From assembly GCF_030064895.1 (NCBI RefSeq), contig NZ_JASJEB010000008.1, positions 1 through 64,000 of the forward strand: DNA of 64,000 nt, written 5' to 3'. The translations under genes and the position numbers were made by a program. Below, piece by piece: positions 41,905-50,288 of the stretch. This DNA comes from Crocosphaera sp. (GTDB lineage Bacteria; Cyanobacteriota; Cyanobacteriia; Cyanobacteriales; Microcystaceae). Numbering within the stretch: position 1 is the first letter of the stretch; every line of letters starts with the position of its first letter. The notes below the pieces were generated by a model, which was not told the DNA's origin, did no database searches, and was given only the letters and a program-made list of their open reading frames with translations.

Positions 41905-42171
41905 TTAGTTTTTAATCTTTGTTTTTTTAGCAATACCAAGTCCACCTACTCCAGAGAAGAAACATACAGACCACCAGTTGTTATTTCTTTCTCTATTCAG
42001 GGAAGCGGATGGGGTTTCCCCTATGTGACTTGAGGGAGGAAAATAGGTGGTAGTTACGAATCCAGCAATAGAAGCAATCACCAAAAAAGCCGAAATAAAT
42101 AAGACGACATTGAATTTTACAGTTTCACATCTATCATCGATTCCGTTTTGATTTAAGTCGTGTTTTTCCAT
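41905..42171 (-). CDS. Small membrane protein with EF-hand-like loop
   Basis: The protein has 88 residues from ATG 42171, overlapping the MuF-like stop by 1 nt. HDLNQNGIDDRCE is an EF-hand-like loop, followed by a span (VVLFISAFLVIASIAGFV) and a second weak one. A holin role is possible. Confidence 0.6.
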   Translation of the reverse strand: MEKHDLNQNGIDDRCETVKFNVVLFISAFLVIASIAGFVTTTYFPPSSHIGETPSASLNRERNNNWWSVCFFSGVGGLGIAKKTKIKN

Positions 42172-42833
42172 TAAGCAATCCACCCGAAACTATTTTGTAG
42201 CATATTAGTTACCGGCCTAGTAAGACTTTTTGAATACTCAAAAAAGCATTTATCGTTGGGCCCACATTGACATTGAGTGGTGATGGCTGGTAATGAACCA
42301 ATGGACTGCCAACTCAAAGCAGCATAACGGGGACAGTCGGGGCAGTGTTCTGCAATAGCTAGTACCCTTCTTTCCCATAAATAGCCATTGGACTTGTGCG
42401 CTTCTCGCTTCCCTTCCTCAAAATAAAAGCGCGACGCTGAAATATACATATCCATTCTGGCGTTTATCTGTGCCTGGCTTTGGGTTTCATCGGCTATGTC
42501 GCGAGAGAAACCCCTGAGATAACCGTACTGTGTTCTGAGGCGGTTTCCTATCATTCCATAATAACGATTATCTAGGAAATGATCACCAAGCTCTGGGTGT
42601 CCAATTTTGAATAGTTGTACTGCTAAATTCTTGAGGAACTTAGCCTGGCTTTCTTCCCATTGAGCTAAGGTGATTTTGTCCTCAAATAATCGTTGGTTGG
42701 TTTTTCTTGCGATTGCCTTTTGTGACTCTAGGTAGTCCCCGACTATCTCTTTAATCTTGTTTTTCGACAAGAATCTACCGGTCGATTGACGATGATATCT
42801 TTGGGTCGAAGGGTTAAAGTAGAAGTCAACCAT
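42171..42833 (-). CDS. MuF-like minor head protein
   Basis: The protein has 220 residues from ATG 42833. FNPSTQRYHRQSTGRFLS, RTQYGYLRGFSRDIADETQS, AEHCPDCPRYAALSWQ and TQCQCGPNDKCFFEY match the phage head morphogenesis (MuF/SPP1 gp7-like) group with its Cys cluster. Usually next to portal; here 39 kb away. Confidence 0.78.
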   Translation of the reverse strand: MVDFYFNPSTQRYHRQSTGRFLSKNKIKEIVGDYLESQKAIARKTNQRLFEDKITLAQWEESQAKFLKNLAVQLFKIGHPELGDHFLDNRYYGMIGNRLRTQYGYLRGFSRDIADETQSQAQINARMDMYISASRFYFEEGKREAHKSNGYLWERRVLAIAEHCPDCPRYAALSWQSIGSLPAITTQCQCGPNDKCFFEYSKSLTRPVTNMLQNSFGWIA

Positions 42834-42999
42834 AAAGCATATACAAAAGCACGAGATAAGGGATACAGCAAACCAGAAAACCGATTGATTTGAGGTACAA
42901 ACCCTTGTGATAACTTTCAAGAAAAAAGTGGACTAGGAAGACAAGAGTAGACCAAAGGGCGATAAAATAAATAAATCCATAACTTTGATCTATTCCTAT
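42826..42999 (-). other. Open frame with two membrane spans, no start codon
   Basis: The frame is the same as that of the antirepressor upstream and follows directly after its TAA. It encodes YGFIYFIALWSTLVFLVHFF and a second span ending YMLYG. No ATG, GTG or TTG at the N-terminus. Could be a pseudogene, a non-standard start, or read-through product. Confidence 0.3.
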
Positions 43000-43002
43000 G
43001 GG

Positions 43003-43698
43003 TTAGTTTTGAATTACTAAGGTAGTGGTTTCAGGTAATCTCATCTTGGGGTAAGCTAACCGCCATGCGTCGTGTAAGTACAAATTTTTGGTGACAAAGC
43101 GAGGGCATGGCACTTTCTTCACTTCTAACCCCAACTGTTTTGATGCTGCTTTTAAAGCGCGCCAGTTAAAGTTAGTCTCGCAAACTTTGTTGTATTTAGC
43201 CACCCTAATAATTGACGAGTAATCAAACAACTCATCGACCGTTTCAGAAAGTTGTTCGTTTTCTTCTTCGAGAAGTTCGTTTTGGACTTCCAAGAGTTGC
43301 TTTTCTTTTTCTAGCCTCTCCATCTCTTCCAGAAGTTTAACCTGTTCCTTGGCTAACTCAAGGGCGGTTTTAGGTTGGACGGAATATTGTCCTGTTTTTC
43401 GGATTGATGGAAGGACATTCTCAAACACCCATTGCTGAAATTCCTGCGCTGTCTCTAATTTACTAGAAAAGATCAGTTGGTATATACCAGCCTCCTCTAA
43501 CACAGTCACAGACTGCATTCCACCAGGGGTTTCCATTTTGGTAAGACCTTTATTTTTACTAGAAACCTTAGTCGAAACTGTTTTTGCTGGATGTGCGTAG
43601 CCCAATACCTTGGCTACGTCATTGGCAATTGGTTTTCCATCGATAAAGCGAATCTCATTGTTATTGAATCGAAAAACTGTCAAACTATTACTAAGCAT
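43003..43698 (-). CDS. Bro-N family phage antirepressor
   Basis: The protein has 231 residues. Bro-N domain: FRFNNNEIRFI, PIANDVAKVLGYAHP, AKTVSTKV, LEEAGIYQLIFSSKLETA, FQQWVFENVLPSIRKTGQY. A coiled coil follows (KEKQLLEVQNELLEEENEQL), then a C-terminal DNA-binding-like unit (FNWRALKAASKQLG). These proteins bind or displace repressors. Confidence 0.88.
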   Translation of the reverse strand: MLSNSLTVFRFNNNEIRFIDGKPIANDVAKVLGYAHPAKTVSTKVSSKNKGLTKMETPGGMQSVTVLEEAGIYQLIFSSKLETAQEFQQWVFENVLPSIRKTGQYSVQPKTALELAKEQVKLLEEMERLEKEKQLLEVQNELLEEENEQLSETVDELFDYSSIIRVAKYNKVCETNFNWRALKAASKQLGLEVKKVPCPRFVTKNLYLHDAWRLAYPKMRLPETTTLVIQN

Positions 43699-43745
43699 AG
43701 TACCTCGTAGTTATTGTGTTTTTAGCAGTGGGTTCAGTCCACTGC

Positions 43746-43776
43746 TTTGTTTTTATTATACAGACATATCTGTATG
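43746..43776 (-). promoter_or_regulatory. Operator-promoter of the Bro-N gene
   Basis: On the minus strand ATACA-N8-TGTAT reads into TATAAT. The core ACA-GACATATC-TGT (43760-43773) is a perfect palindrome and also encodes the end (TDMSV, stop) of the 43756 gene. Confidence 0.75.
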
Positions 43777-43983
43777 TTCACGAGATTCTCGCTGCTTTTT
43801 CCTGAAGCCCTCCAAATGTTCTTTTTGTCTTTGTTCTAGTGCCTCCATCTGTTCTTGAGACCGTCTTCTTTGCTCTCTAAAAGCCTTGAGGTCATTGATG
43901 CGTACCTGACGAGCAGCCTCCTGTTGTCGTAGGTTGTGAGCGTCTTTAAACTTACTTGGAATATGAATACCTTGGCTTTTCAT
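43756..43983 (-). CDS. Small charged helical protein
   Basis: The protein has 75 residues from ATG 43983, with GGAG upstream. Almost all charged or Gln (REQRRRSQEQMEALEQRQKE), a single long helix. Its stop lies in the next gene's operator. Confidence 0.6.
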   Translation of the reverse strand: MKSQGIHIPSKFKDAHNLRQQEAARQVRINDLKAFREQRRRSQEQMEALEQRQKEHLEGFRKKQRESREHTDMSV

Positions 43984-44014
43984 GATCGACTCCATTGGTT
44001 TTACTGAAGATCAT

Positions 44015-44028
44015 ACAGACAGTTATGC
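44015..44028. promoter_or_regulatory. Near-match operator before the 43983 gene
   Basis: ACA-GACAGTTA-TGC, just downstream of the endolysin stop. Confidence 0.5.
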
Positions 44029-44032
44029 GTGT

Positions 44033-45559
44033 TCACAAGGTCTTTGCTTTAATCCCGGTGTGGATATGGGTGTCATGCCCACGAACAAACTGGCATAGCC
44101 CTAGTTTAATACATTCTGGATCATTAAAATAAACTTGGTTAACCATGGGGTGAGCATTAATGGCTTTTAATTGAGCAATGCAGGTCGCTCGATCATAAGC
44201 AGAACTACGCCAAGTCCCTACAATAGTTCTACCTCCACCCGACTTGGAAGGTAATCTTAAGTCGGCATTCAAACCGGTTTCGTGAGTAGCATGATCGGGT
44301 GTGTCTCCCCCGTGAGTAACAGAAACGTCATTAACCTGGATTAAGCTAATGTTGTCCAATCCCTTACGATAATTATCTTCGTAGTTAGAGGCAATCTGTG
44401 TTAAGGCTTCGTCTAACCAATCGGTTCCAAAGTCGTGGTTGTCCCATTGCTCTAACGCCTCGACATTAATAAACCCCTTGCCTTTTTGGGACATGGTAAT
44501 CCAACGAGGCGCGTCAGGAGAGTTTAGCCAACGATGAGTGAAGCCATTAACATCTATCCTAGCGTCTCCTCTGATCTGAGTGTGTCCAGCGATAATGGAC
44601 TGGAATAACCGAATAGCGTTTATTAATTTTTGATCGACGGTGGATATGTTCTTGTCAACGTTATACCCCAGATCACCGAAAACCTGTCTAACCTGAACCA
44701 CATCAAATATATTGTTTTTACCCCCAACGCCAACGCTGCTAGCAAGGCTTAAATGAGAGTTATATTCCTTGAAAGAAGGGGTAGGAGGCAGCGCACTTGT
44801 CCTGGGAATAGATTTTATAACTTCAGAAACAATATTGAACCACTTAATTCTATCAGCTAAGCCATTAATTCCCCCGTTTACCCGTCTGGTGACCCTTTCA
44901 ACAGTAGGGTTGCGATCGCACAAGAAATTCATATTATTTTCTTCCCACCAAACACCAGCACTGGTAAAGGGATATTTTTCGGCAACATAATCAACCCCTT
45001 CCATTACCCGCGAATCACCAGTGTGTGCCTCTAGTAAACTGTAGTTATAACGCCCCGTTAGTTGAATTACACCTGCACCCTTGAACCTACGTCCGTCTCC
45101 TGGTTCGGTGTTTCCTAAGTCTTTGCGCCCCTCGTAAGCACTACCAGAGGCTAGTTCTTTAAGCCATTTAAGTCCACCTGATTCGTGTGCGCATTGACTT
45201 AAAAAGTGCCTAATCCTAGAAACGGTATTGATTTGAAAATCATTCAGGCATCTATTTAAGTCAATATGAATTTCGCTTGTGTAGCGTTCATAGCCAAAAA
45301 TAACTATCCCTTCTTGCAACGAAACAAGTTCTCTGTCAATTGATTCCCCATATATTTTCCAGTGAAGTTCAAACAAATACCACTTACCCTGACCATAAGC
45401 CAAATCGACGTAAAGATGTCCCCCAACATTCTCTATAATTCTCTCGACCTTTATAATCGCCTTTGGAGGATAATATTTCTTTTGGTTTTCAGGCAACTCA
45501 GAAGATTGCTTTATACCCTTCTTGATATAAGTTTCAGTCTTAGCTACAAATTCAATCAT
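44033..45559 (-). CDS. Endolysin: GH19-like plus M74/LAS-like peptidase
   Basis: The protein has 508 residues from ATG 45559; an upstream ATG lies in the operator. Residues ~1-95 are a beta domain. About 95-245 is lysozyme/chitinase GH19-like ([32 protein letters not shown]). About 275-350 is peptidoglycan-binding-like. The C-terminal part is a LAS metallopeptidase with H-x6-D (HETGLNAD, ~425) and HIH (~495). It would cut glycan and peptide bonds for host lysis. No signal peptide. Confidence 0.85.
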   Translation of the reverse strand: MIEFVAKTETYIKKGIKQSSELPENQKKYYPPKAIIKVERIIENVGGHLYVDLAYGQGKWYLFELHWKIYGESIDRELVSLQEGIVIFGYERYTSEIHIDLNRCLNDFQINTVSRIRHFLSQCAHESGGLKWLKELASGSAYEGRKDLGNTEPGDGRRFKGAGVIQLTGRYNYSLLEAHTGDSRVMEGVDYVAEKYPFTSAGVWWEENNMNFLCDRNPTVERVTRRVNGGINGLADRIKWFNIVSEVIKSIPRTSALPPTPSFKEYNSHLSLASSVGVGGKNNIFDVVQVRQVFGDLGYNVDKNISTVDQKLINAIRLFQSIIAGHTQIRGDARIDVNGFTHRWLNSPDAPRWITMSQKGKGFINVEALEQWDNHDFGTDWLDEALTQIASNYEDNYRKGLDNISLIQVNDVSVTHGGDTPDHATHETGLNADLRLPSKSGGGRTIVGTWRSSAYDRATCIAQLKAINAHPMVNQVYFNDPECIKLGLCQFVRGHDTHIHTGIKAKTL

Positions 45560-45566
45560 TGCACTT

Positions 45567-45580
45567 ACACGCATATCTGT
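45567..45580. promoter_or_regulatory. Operator before the endolysin gene
   Basis: ACA-CGCATATC-TGT. On the plus strand it lies in the 17-bp spacer between TTGCAC (45559-45564) and TGTAAT (45582-45587), so it could also drive a rightward transcript. Confidence 0.6.
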
Positions 45581-45593
45581 TTGTAATATTGTA

Positions 45594-45709
45594 GTCCTTA
45601 AAGGTTAAAGTAAAGATAACTGATTGTGCAATAATCAGACGGAATACACCTTTGTAATTGATTTTCCAAAAAATTTTATGTCACTTGAGGGGTCACGCCC
45701 TCTTTTTTG
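45594..45709 (+). ncRNA. Candidate small RNA upstream of palindrome copy 2
   Basis: No gene here. A promoter-like TTGCAC-17-TGTAAT at 45559-45587 and a terminator GAGGG...CCCTC with T6 (45687-45708) would frame an RNA of about 115 nt. Speculative. Confidence 0.35.
45687..45708 (+). terminator. Intrinsic terminator
   Basis: GAGGG / CCCTC stem with a 6-nt loop and six T. No rightward gene precedes it. Confidence 0.7.
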
Positions 45710-45711
45710 TT

Positions 45712-46098
45712 GGAATGATGAGTTTGTACAAAAAATGATGATCCCACCTTTCTCAGTGCATAGTTGGCTCTAGGTAAGGGTTTACGGAGTTTTGCACCAA
45801 CTTAAATAAATCTACCCCTTAATACCTCTCTAGACACCCAGTTATAAATAAACGTAGGTAACATAAAAGTAACTTATATACTACAAAAAGCGCGAGTAAG
45901 TAAGTATTTATATTTATTTTCCTTTCTTTTGGCGTTTTTAACTCATAATCGTTATGACTTTATGCAAAGGGTTATTCTTATATATAGGTAAATGGGTAGT
46001 AGATTTTTTATTTTTGTACAAAAGTTTGTGCAGTATTGATTGTGACTGCGTTTCAAGCTGAGAAAGGGGTGATCATCTTTTTATCAAAAACATCTTTC
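45712..46098. repeat. Palindromic non-coding element, copy 2
   Basis: Arms at 45712-45816 and 45994-46098 carry the same GATGA-type motifs and TTTCTCAG as copy 1. The central core (45861-45963; ACTTATATACTACA, TAAGTATTTAT, ATAATCGTTATGACTTTAT) matches copy 1 at 11202-11298. Shorter than copy 1 by about 300 bp. No open frame of note. Confidence 0.65.
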
Positions 46099-46107
46099 TA
46101 GAAAATC

Positions 46108-46136
46108 TTGACATACGTTTATGTGTGTGAGATATT
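46108..46136 (+). promoter_or_regulatory. Promoter with operator before 46260
   Basis: TTGACA (46108-46113), 17-bp spacer, GATATT (46131-46136). ACA-TACGTTTA-TGT (46111-46124) overlaps the -35. A 120-nt leader follows. Confidence 0.7.
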
Positions 46137-46259
46137 GAGAGTAAGAAGGTTCGCTTGGGTTTTCAATCCGCTTTCTCTTCTTCTATCCTCATAAATAAGA
46201 TTATAAATACAAAATTTAGTTTACTTTTTAATGGGGGTTCCGGTTGACCCCCATTATTT

Positions 46260-46655
46260 ATGATTAATTTTAATCCATTGAATAGTATTATTGACGACGG
46301 TTTTGCTATCTTGGTTGATGAGTTTAGCCAGCAACAGCAAGAAGAAATCAAATCCGAGAAATGGGATTGGCCTCGCGTCACTCATCGTATCCAAGGTGTT
46401 GGTAGAACTGGTCAAGTTGCTAGTTCCCCTCGGGACATAGTGGATACTGGTGAGTTATTGGACTCACTGGAAATAAACTTTATTAACCCTCATCACGCGA
46501 TTTATTACTGGCAGTCCCAACACGCCATATTTGTTCTGATGGGGCAACGCTACAGCAACGGGACGGAGACCCCGGGGCGCAATTGGATAGAAAGCGCAAT
46601 GGAAGAATACAGCCTACTAGAAAATTTTGCAGACATACTAAGGAGTTCGCTATGA
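46260..46655 (+). CDS. HK97 gp10-like head-tail connector
   Basis: The protein has 131 residues. SPRDIVDTGELLDSLEI, then HAIYYWQSQHAIFVLMG and TPGRNWIESAMEEY match the tail-component/gp10 pattern (VDTG-L-S, the YA region, P-R-x-W). Adjacent leftward genes are not structural head genes. Confidence 0.65.
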   Translation: MINFNPLNSIIDDGFAILVDEFSQQQQEEIKSEKWDWPRVTHRIQGVGRTGQVASSPRDIVDTGELLDSLEINFINPHHAIYYWQSQHAIFVLMGQRYSNGTETPGRNWIESAMEEYSLLENFADILRSSL

Positions 46656-46897
46656 GTTACAGACCATACCCCACTAGAAGACAAAAGTTTACACCTAAGC
46701 CGTCCAATCTTAAGCCACCTGAGATGACGAGCCAGGAATCTGAGGAATGCGCTCGACAAGTAATTAACTATTACGCTTCTACCAGTGAAGATGAGGTTAC
46801 TCAACCTATTATTGTTGATTATGCTGCCCAATCAAAAGCTGATAGGAAGGCTGTAGAGGATTGGTGGAATACCTACGCGCCTGATGAAGAGAGATAA
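46652..46897 (+). CDS. Small hypothetical protein
   Basis: The protein has 81 residues from ATG 46652, overlapping the stop of the gp10-like gene. Basic N-terminus (RPYPTRRQKFTPKPS), acidic C-terminus. Not recognised. Confidence 0.55.
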   Translation: MSYRPYPTRRQKFTPKPSNLKPPEMTSQESEECARQVINYYASTSEDEVTQPIIVDYAAQSKADRKAVEDWWNTYAPDEER

Positions 46898-46900
46898 CAC

Positions 46901-46914
46901 ACAGATATGTCTGT
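46901..46914. promoter_or_regulatory. Operator between convergent genes
   Basis: ACA-GATATGTC-TGT, 4 nt after the 46897 stop and before the convergent 46944 stop. It has no gene to drive. Confidence 0.6.
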
Positions 46915-46943
46915 TGCGATCATGAATTGTGGGAGGCTAGGGT

Positions 46944-49391
46944 CTAAAGGTTTACTACCTTAGCCTCATTAAGCGCAACTGGATAACTGCTAAGCTGCCA
47001 GATTCGCACATCAACGCTACTTTGAGCCGAACCAAAATCATTTACTTGTTGCGCTTCTGTGTAGGTGTAGGCCTCACTGTCGGTGACGGTGACTGTCCTA
47101 ACCGTGTTAAGCCCATTCAGTATTTCAAGCTGATATTGCCTTAATTCACCACCGGCGAAACCAATTTCGGCATAGTCAACTAAACCCCCGGAAACCCTTG
47201 TGCGTCTATACCAAGTGATAATCAGGTCATTGCCACTGCGATCCCCAACAACGGGAAACGGTGGGTAAGGTTTAATGGAATTTCCTTGAACCATAATTGA
47301 ACTAGAATTAGTCACATTGGGTTCTACCTGTCCACTACCAACGGCTTTAAAGTTGAGAGTCCTATTGACTAGGTTTTGAGAACTGGCCACTCTAGCTGTG
47401 AACTCAGAAAGAATTATCAAGGTTTCGTTGGTGGTGTGCTGATCAGTGTAGTATTCAGTCCCTCTATGTCCCCGTTTTAGGTAAGAAATATCATAGGTCA
47501 GGGGATCGCTAGATACCACTTCCACATCTCGGAAAGCTATTATCTCTGACCCCAATATTAGATATGATTGCCCTTTCAAAAATTGCTCATTAGTGGCCGT
47601 CGGGATAGTTGAGGTATTATCGGTCATGGCCACTCGAATAGTATTTGTCCGGTCAAAAACTGCTGTGGCATGGTCAGGTAATGCGATCGCAACAGTCCCC
47701 ACTAATGATCTAAAGAATAAATTTCTGGCAAAGTCGTATGTGGATTCGTTATCATCTGACGAGTATAGAATTCCCGTATTCCAGTTTTCAATGGATTGCA
47801 CAGCCACGTATAACAAAGGGGCTACGTCGCTATCATTGATTAAGGGAATATCCAAAGGGATTGTAAGCGCACTGCCATAATTACTGGTTTCTTCTGGGGG
47901 GGTGGTAGGCTGGATAGTTTCACTAGGTTCAAATGCTGCCACGTCGGGAACCTTGATCGAAGTGTAGGTCGCGACCGGGATAGGAGGACTACTTGATGGT
48001 AACGGGTTGTTATCAAAAGGAATATCATTAATCTGTTCAACAACGATGGCTCCTTTATACCTAACCGCTTGAATATTTACTAAAAAATTAACACCCCTTG
48101 TTCTTTGAGTGATCTGATAAATTTGGCTAATAGTGTCTTCGTTTTCTTTAACCAAAACAAATAAGTCACCCACGTTTAAAGTTGACCAGGTTGGCAATAA
48201 GGTGATGTTCTCTAAAACTATGTTTTGGGTTTCGCTTTCGGATAAAATCCTGTCTGCAACATCACTAGCTTGTCCAGAAGTTAGACTTGCTGGCGTTTGT
48301 AGATCAAGAGAATTGTTGTGTGTGTAACTGGGGTTATAAAAAGTAACAGAATTTTCACGAAAAGCCCGTCCAACGTCCAAAAAATCAATATTGGCAGAAG
48401 AGTACACACTTTCTGGGTTTAACATTTTTTGAATATACCCTACCCGATTATCTTCTACACCGCCCCCTAAAAACCTTTCTAAAATAATATTATCTTCTTG
48501 TAAAACCATCTCCCTTTGATGGTAGAAGCGTACTTTATCCTCTGATTCAATAACAATTAAAAAGAATAACTGTTGTAGTTCCTCTAATACACTTCTCCAT
48601 GTTTTGCCTGATGATAGAATATAGCCGGGCAAATTGAGATTAACATTTTCTATTCCTAACAAAGATGTGTCAATTCTTGATTCAGGTAAGCCTGCTTTTG
48701 ACAACAGATCAGGTAAAACATCGTATATATAACACCATTGTTGATCGCCTTGGGGGTTGTTAGCCTCTTCTCCTATTAACTCAATATCTACCAATGGGAA
48801 CCCATTACCGTCAAACTCGGACAAGGGATAGTCATCAAAAACAATATAAGACTTCCCTCTTAGTGCTGGTACTTCTCCCTCAAAAGATTGAATAGTTGAA
48901 TCTACACCTTGAGTCATGGTTCCAGTATAAATCGCGATCTTATCTAAAAAAGTTTGACTCGTATCCGTTGCTTCTGAGTTAAACGAATAAACTAAAATCC
49001 CGTTCAACCAAACCCGGCGTATTTCCTGTATTTCTCCACCTATCAAAAACGCAGCCGTGAGGTAATAATTAAAAGTAACCTCTGTGGTAATAGTGGTAGT
49101 TTTTTGGCTACCTTGTCCTTTTCCTGCACTAGCAGAAGACGAGGTTTCAACCCTTTCTGTTTCAATTTTTTCCTGTCTCAACGGTTGCGCCCACATTGTT
49201 GGACAAGCATTCTTCTTCACTGTGCCGTAAAAAATATCAACACTACTGCCAAATTCAGCCGTAGGGGTCGCTGTGTCTATTTTGGAACCCTCCACAGTAT
49301 TCCTAACAGTATTAGACCTACCTTTAGAGGTAATTAATGAATTCAAGCCAACAAAAGCTAGTCCTATCGCAACAGGGGCAATTTGTCCCAT
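46944..49391 (-). CDS. Baseplate hub / tip attachment protein (GTA g15-like)
   Basis: The protein has 815 residues. N-terminal hydrophobic MGQIAPVAIGLAFVGL, PTAEFGSSVDIFYGTV, VTFNYYLTAAFLIGG, then RRVWLNG and a long beta-rich body. The layout and its place after an NlpC/P60 gene fit the last tail gene of GTA-like cassettes. Confidence 0.75.
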   Translation of the reverse strand: MGQIAPVAIGLAFVGLNSLITSKGRSNTVRNTVEGSKIDTATPTAEFGSSVDIFYGTVKKNACPTMWAQPLRQEKIETERVETSSSASAGKGQGSQKTTTITTEVTFNYYLTAAFLIGGEIQEIRRVWLNGILVYSFNSEATDTSQTFLDKIAIYTGTMTQGVDSTIQSFEGEVPALRGKSYIVFDDYPLSEFDGNGFPLVDIELIGEEANNPQGDQQWCYIYDVLPDLLSKAGLPESRIDTSLLGIENVNLNLPGYILSSGKTWRSVLEELQQLFFLIVIESEDKVRFYHQREMVLQEDNIILERFLGGGVEDNRVGYIQKMLNPESVYSSANIDFLDVGRAFRENSVTFYNPSYTHNNSLDLQTPASLTSGQASDVADRILSESETQNIVLENITLLPTWSTLNVGDLFVLVKENEDTISQIYQITQRTRGVNFLVNIQAVRYKGAIVVEQINDIPFDNNPLPSSSPPIPVATYTSIKVPDVAAFEPSETIQPTTPPEETSNYGSALTIPLDIPLINDSDVAPLLYVAVQSIENWNTGILYSSDDNESTYDFARNLFFRSLVGTVAIALPDHATAVFDRTNTIRVAMTDNTSTIPTATNEQFLKGQSYLILGSEIIAFRDVEVVSSDPLTYDISYLKRGHRGTEYYTDQHTTNETLIILSEFTARVASSQNLVNRTLNFKAVGSGQVEPNVTNSSSIMVQGNSIKPYPPFPVVGDRSGNDLIITWYRRTRVSGGLVDYAEIGFAGGELRQYQLEILNGLNTVRTVTVTDSEAYTYTEAQQVNDFGSAQSSVDVRIWQLSSYPVALNEAKVVNL

Positions 49392-49795
49392 AGTTCAAAT
49401 ACCTTTTTAATTTTACGTTTTAAAGCTTGGTCAACATTAACCTTAACCACTCCCATCTTTCTGTGAGAGTGAATTATTAGATTTTCGGAATAAATTATCC
49501 CTACATGAGTTAGTTGGTTTCCATACTCAATGACAACAATATCCCCAACAATAAAGCTATCTTTGGTGCGATCTGTTAACTTTAAATGCTTTTCTAAAAT
49601 TTTTACCAAACTATCTCCTCTCGCGGTTTGATAGTAGTTTGGTTCCTTGTAATCTCCTGGTAAATATCCGATTTCTTTTGCTACTCCTATTAGTAGCCCA
49701 ACGCAATCACACCCAACTTGTTTTTTACATTGACCGTCCATCCTTGGTGTTCCCACCCATTCATCCGCTTCTTTTAGAAACTTGTTTACTAACAT
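49364..49795 (-). CDS. NlpC/P60 tail peptidase (GTA g14-like)
   Basis: The protein has 143 residues. Catalytic Cys in GCDCVGLLIG, His in THVGII, third residue HSH. It cuts peptidoglycan cross-links during entry. Overlaps the hub gene by 28 nt. Confidence 0.88.
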   Translation of the reverse strand: MLVNKFLKEADEWVGTPRMDGQCKKQVGCDCVGLLIGVAKEIGYLPGDYKEPNYYQTARGDSLVKILEKHLKLTDRTKDSFIVGDIVVIEYGNQLTHVGIIYSENLIIHSHRKMGVVKVNVDQALKRKIKKVFELWDKLPLLR

Positions 49796-50235
49796 TTCTT
49801 TTCCTCAAAATCTTTGATATTCTTCAGTCTTTCGTGTTGTCGCTGCCCTATCTCCTGTTTCCGCATCAAGTCTCTTACCCCCTCCTTGTTATCTTCCACT
49901 ACTTTCTTGAGATATTCATAAGCTTCTGCTGATGCCCGATTTTTTAATGCTAACTGTTCAGATACTTTTTCTATGGTTTTTATTTTAACAGTTAGCTCAT
50001 CTTCTAGTTTTTGGAGTTTAAAATCAAGCTCCTTTCTATTTTTTTCTAATTCTTTGAAAAAGGTATATATGGCTGCCCCAAGTGCTGCTACTAAGGCTAC
50101 TACAACGCCTACAAACGCTATAACAAGGGAGAGTGTGTCTATCGAGTTTTTACCAGGACTCGCTATTGCTATAGCTGGAACACTAAGGCTATACAGAACT
50201 ATCAAAAAAACTATTATATTTAGGGGTTTTTTCAT
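49789..50235 (-). CDS. Membrane protein with coiled coil
   Basis: The protein has 148 residues. Signal-like N-terminus (PLNIIVFLIVLYSLSVPAIA), a span (LVIAFVGVVVALVAALGAAI), then a long coiled coil. The topology is like an inner-membrane spanin or holin. It overlaps the NlpC start. Confidence 0.65.
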   Translation of the reverse strand: MKKPLNIIVFLIVLYSLSVPAIAIASPGKNSIDTLSLVIAFVGVVVALVAALGAAIYTFFKELEKNRKELDFKLQKLEDELTVKIKTIEKVSEQLALKNRASAEAYEYLKKVVEDNKEGVRDLMRKQEIGQRQHERLKNIKDFEEKKC

Positions 50236-50274
50236 TTCTCTATAAAACTATCTCTAATAATATAACCTAAACAC

Positions 50275-50288
50275 ACAGGTCTGTCTAA
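50275..50288. promoter_or_regulatory. Near-match operator before 50235
   Basis: ACA-GGTCTGTC-TAA, touching the stop of the upstream large gene. Confidence 0.4.

Noticed and set aside
46550-46831. Leftward open frame antisense to the gp10-like and 81-aa genes
   Set aside because: Antisense to well-supported small genes with overlapping start and stop; no motif.
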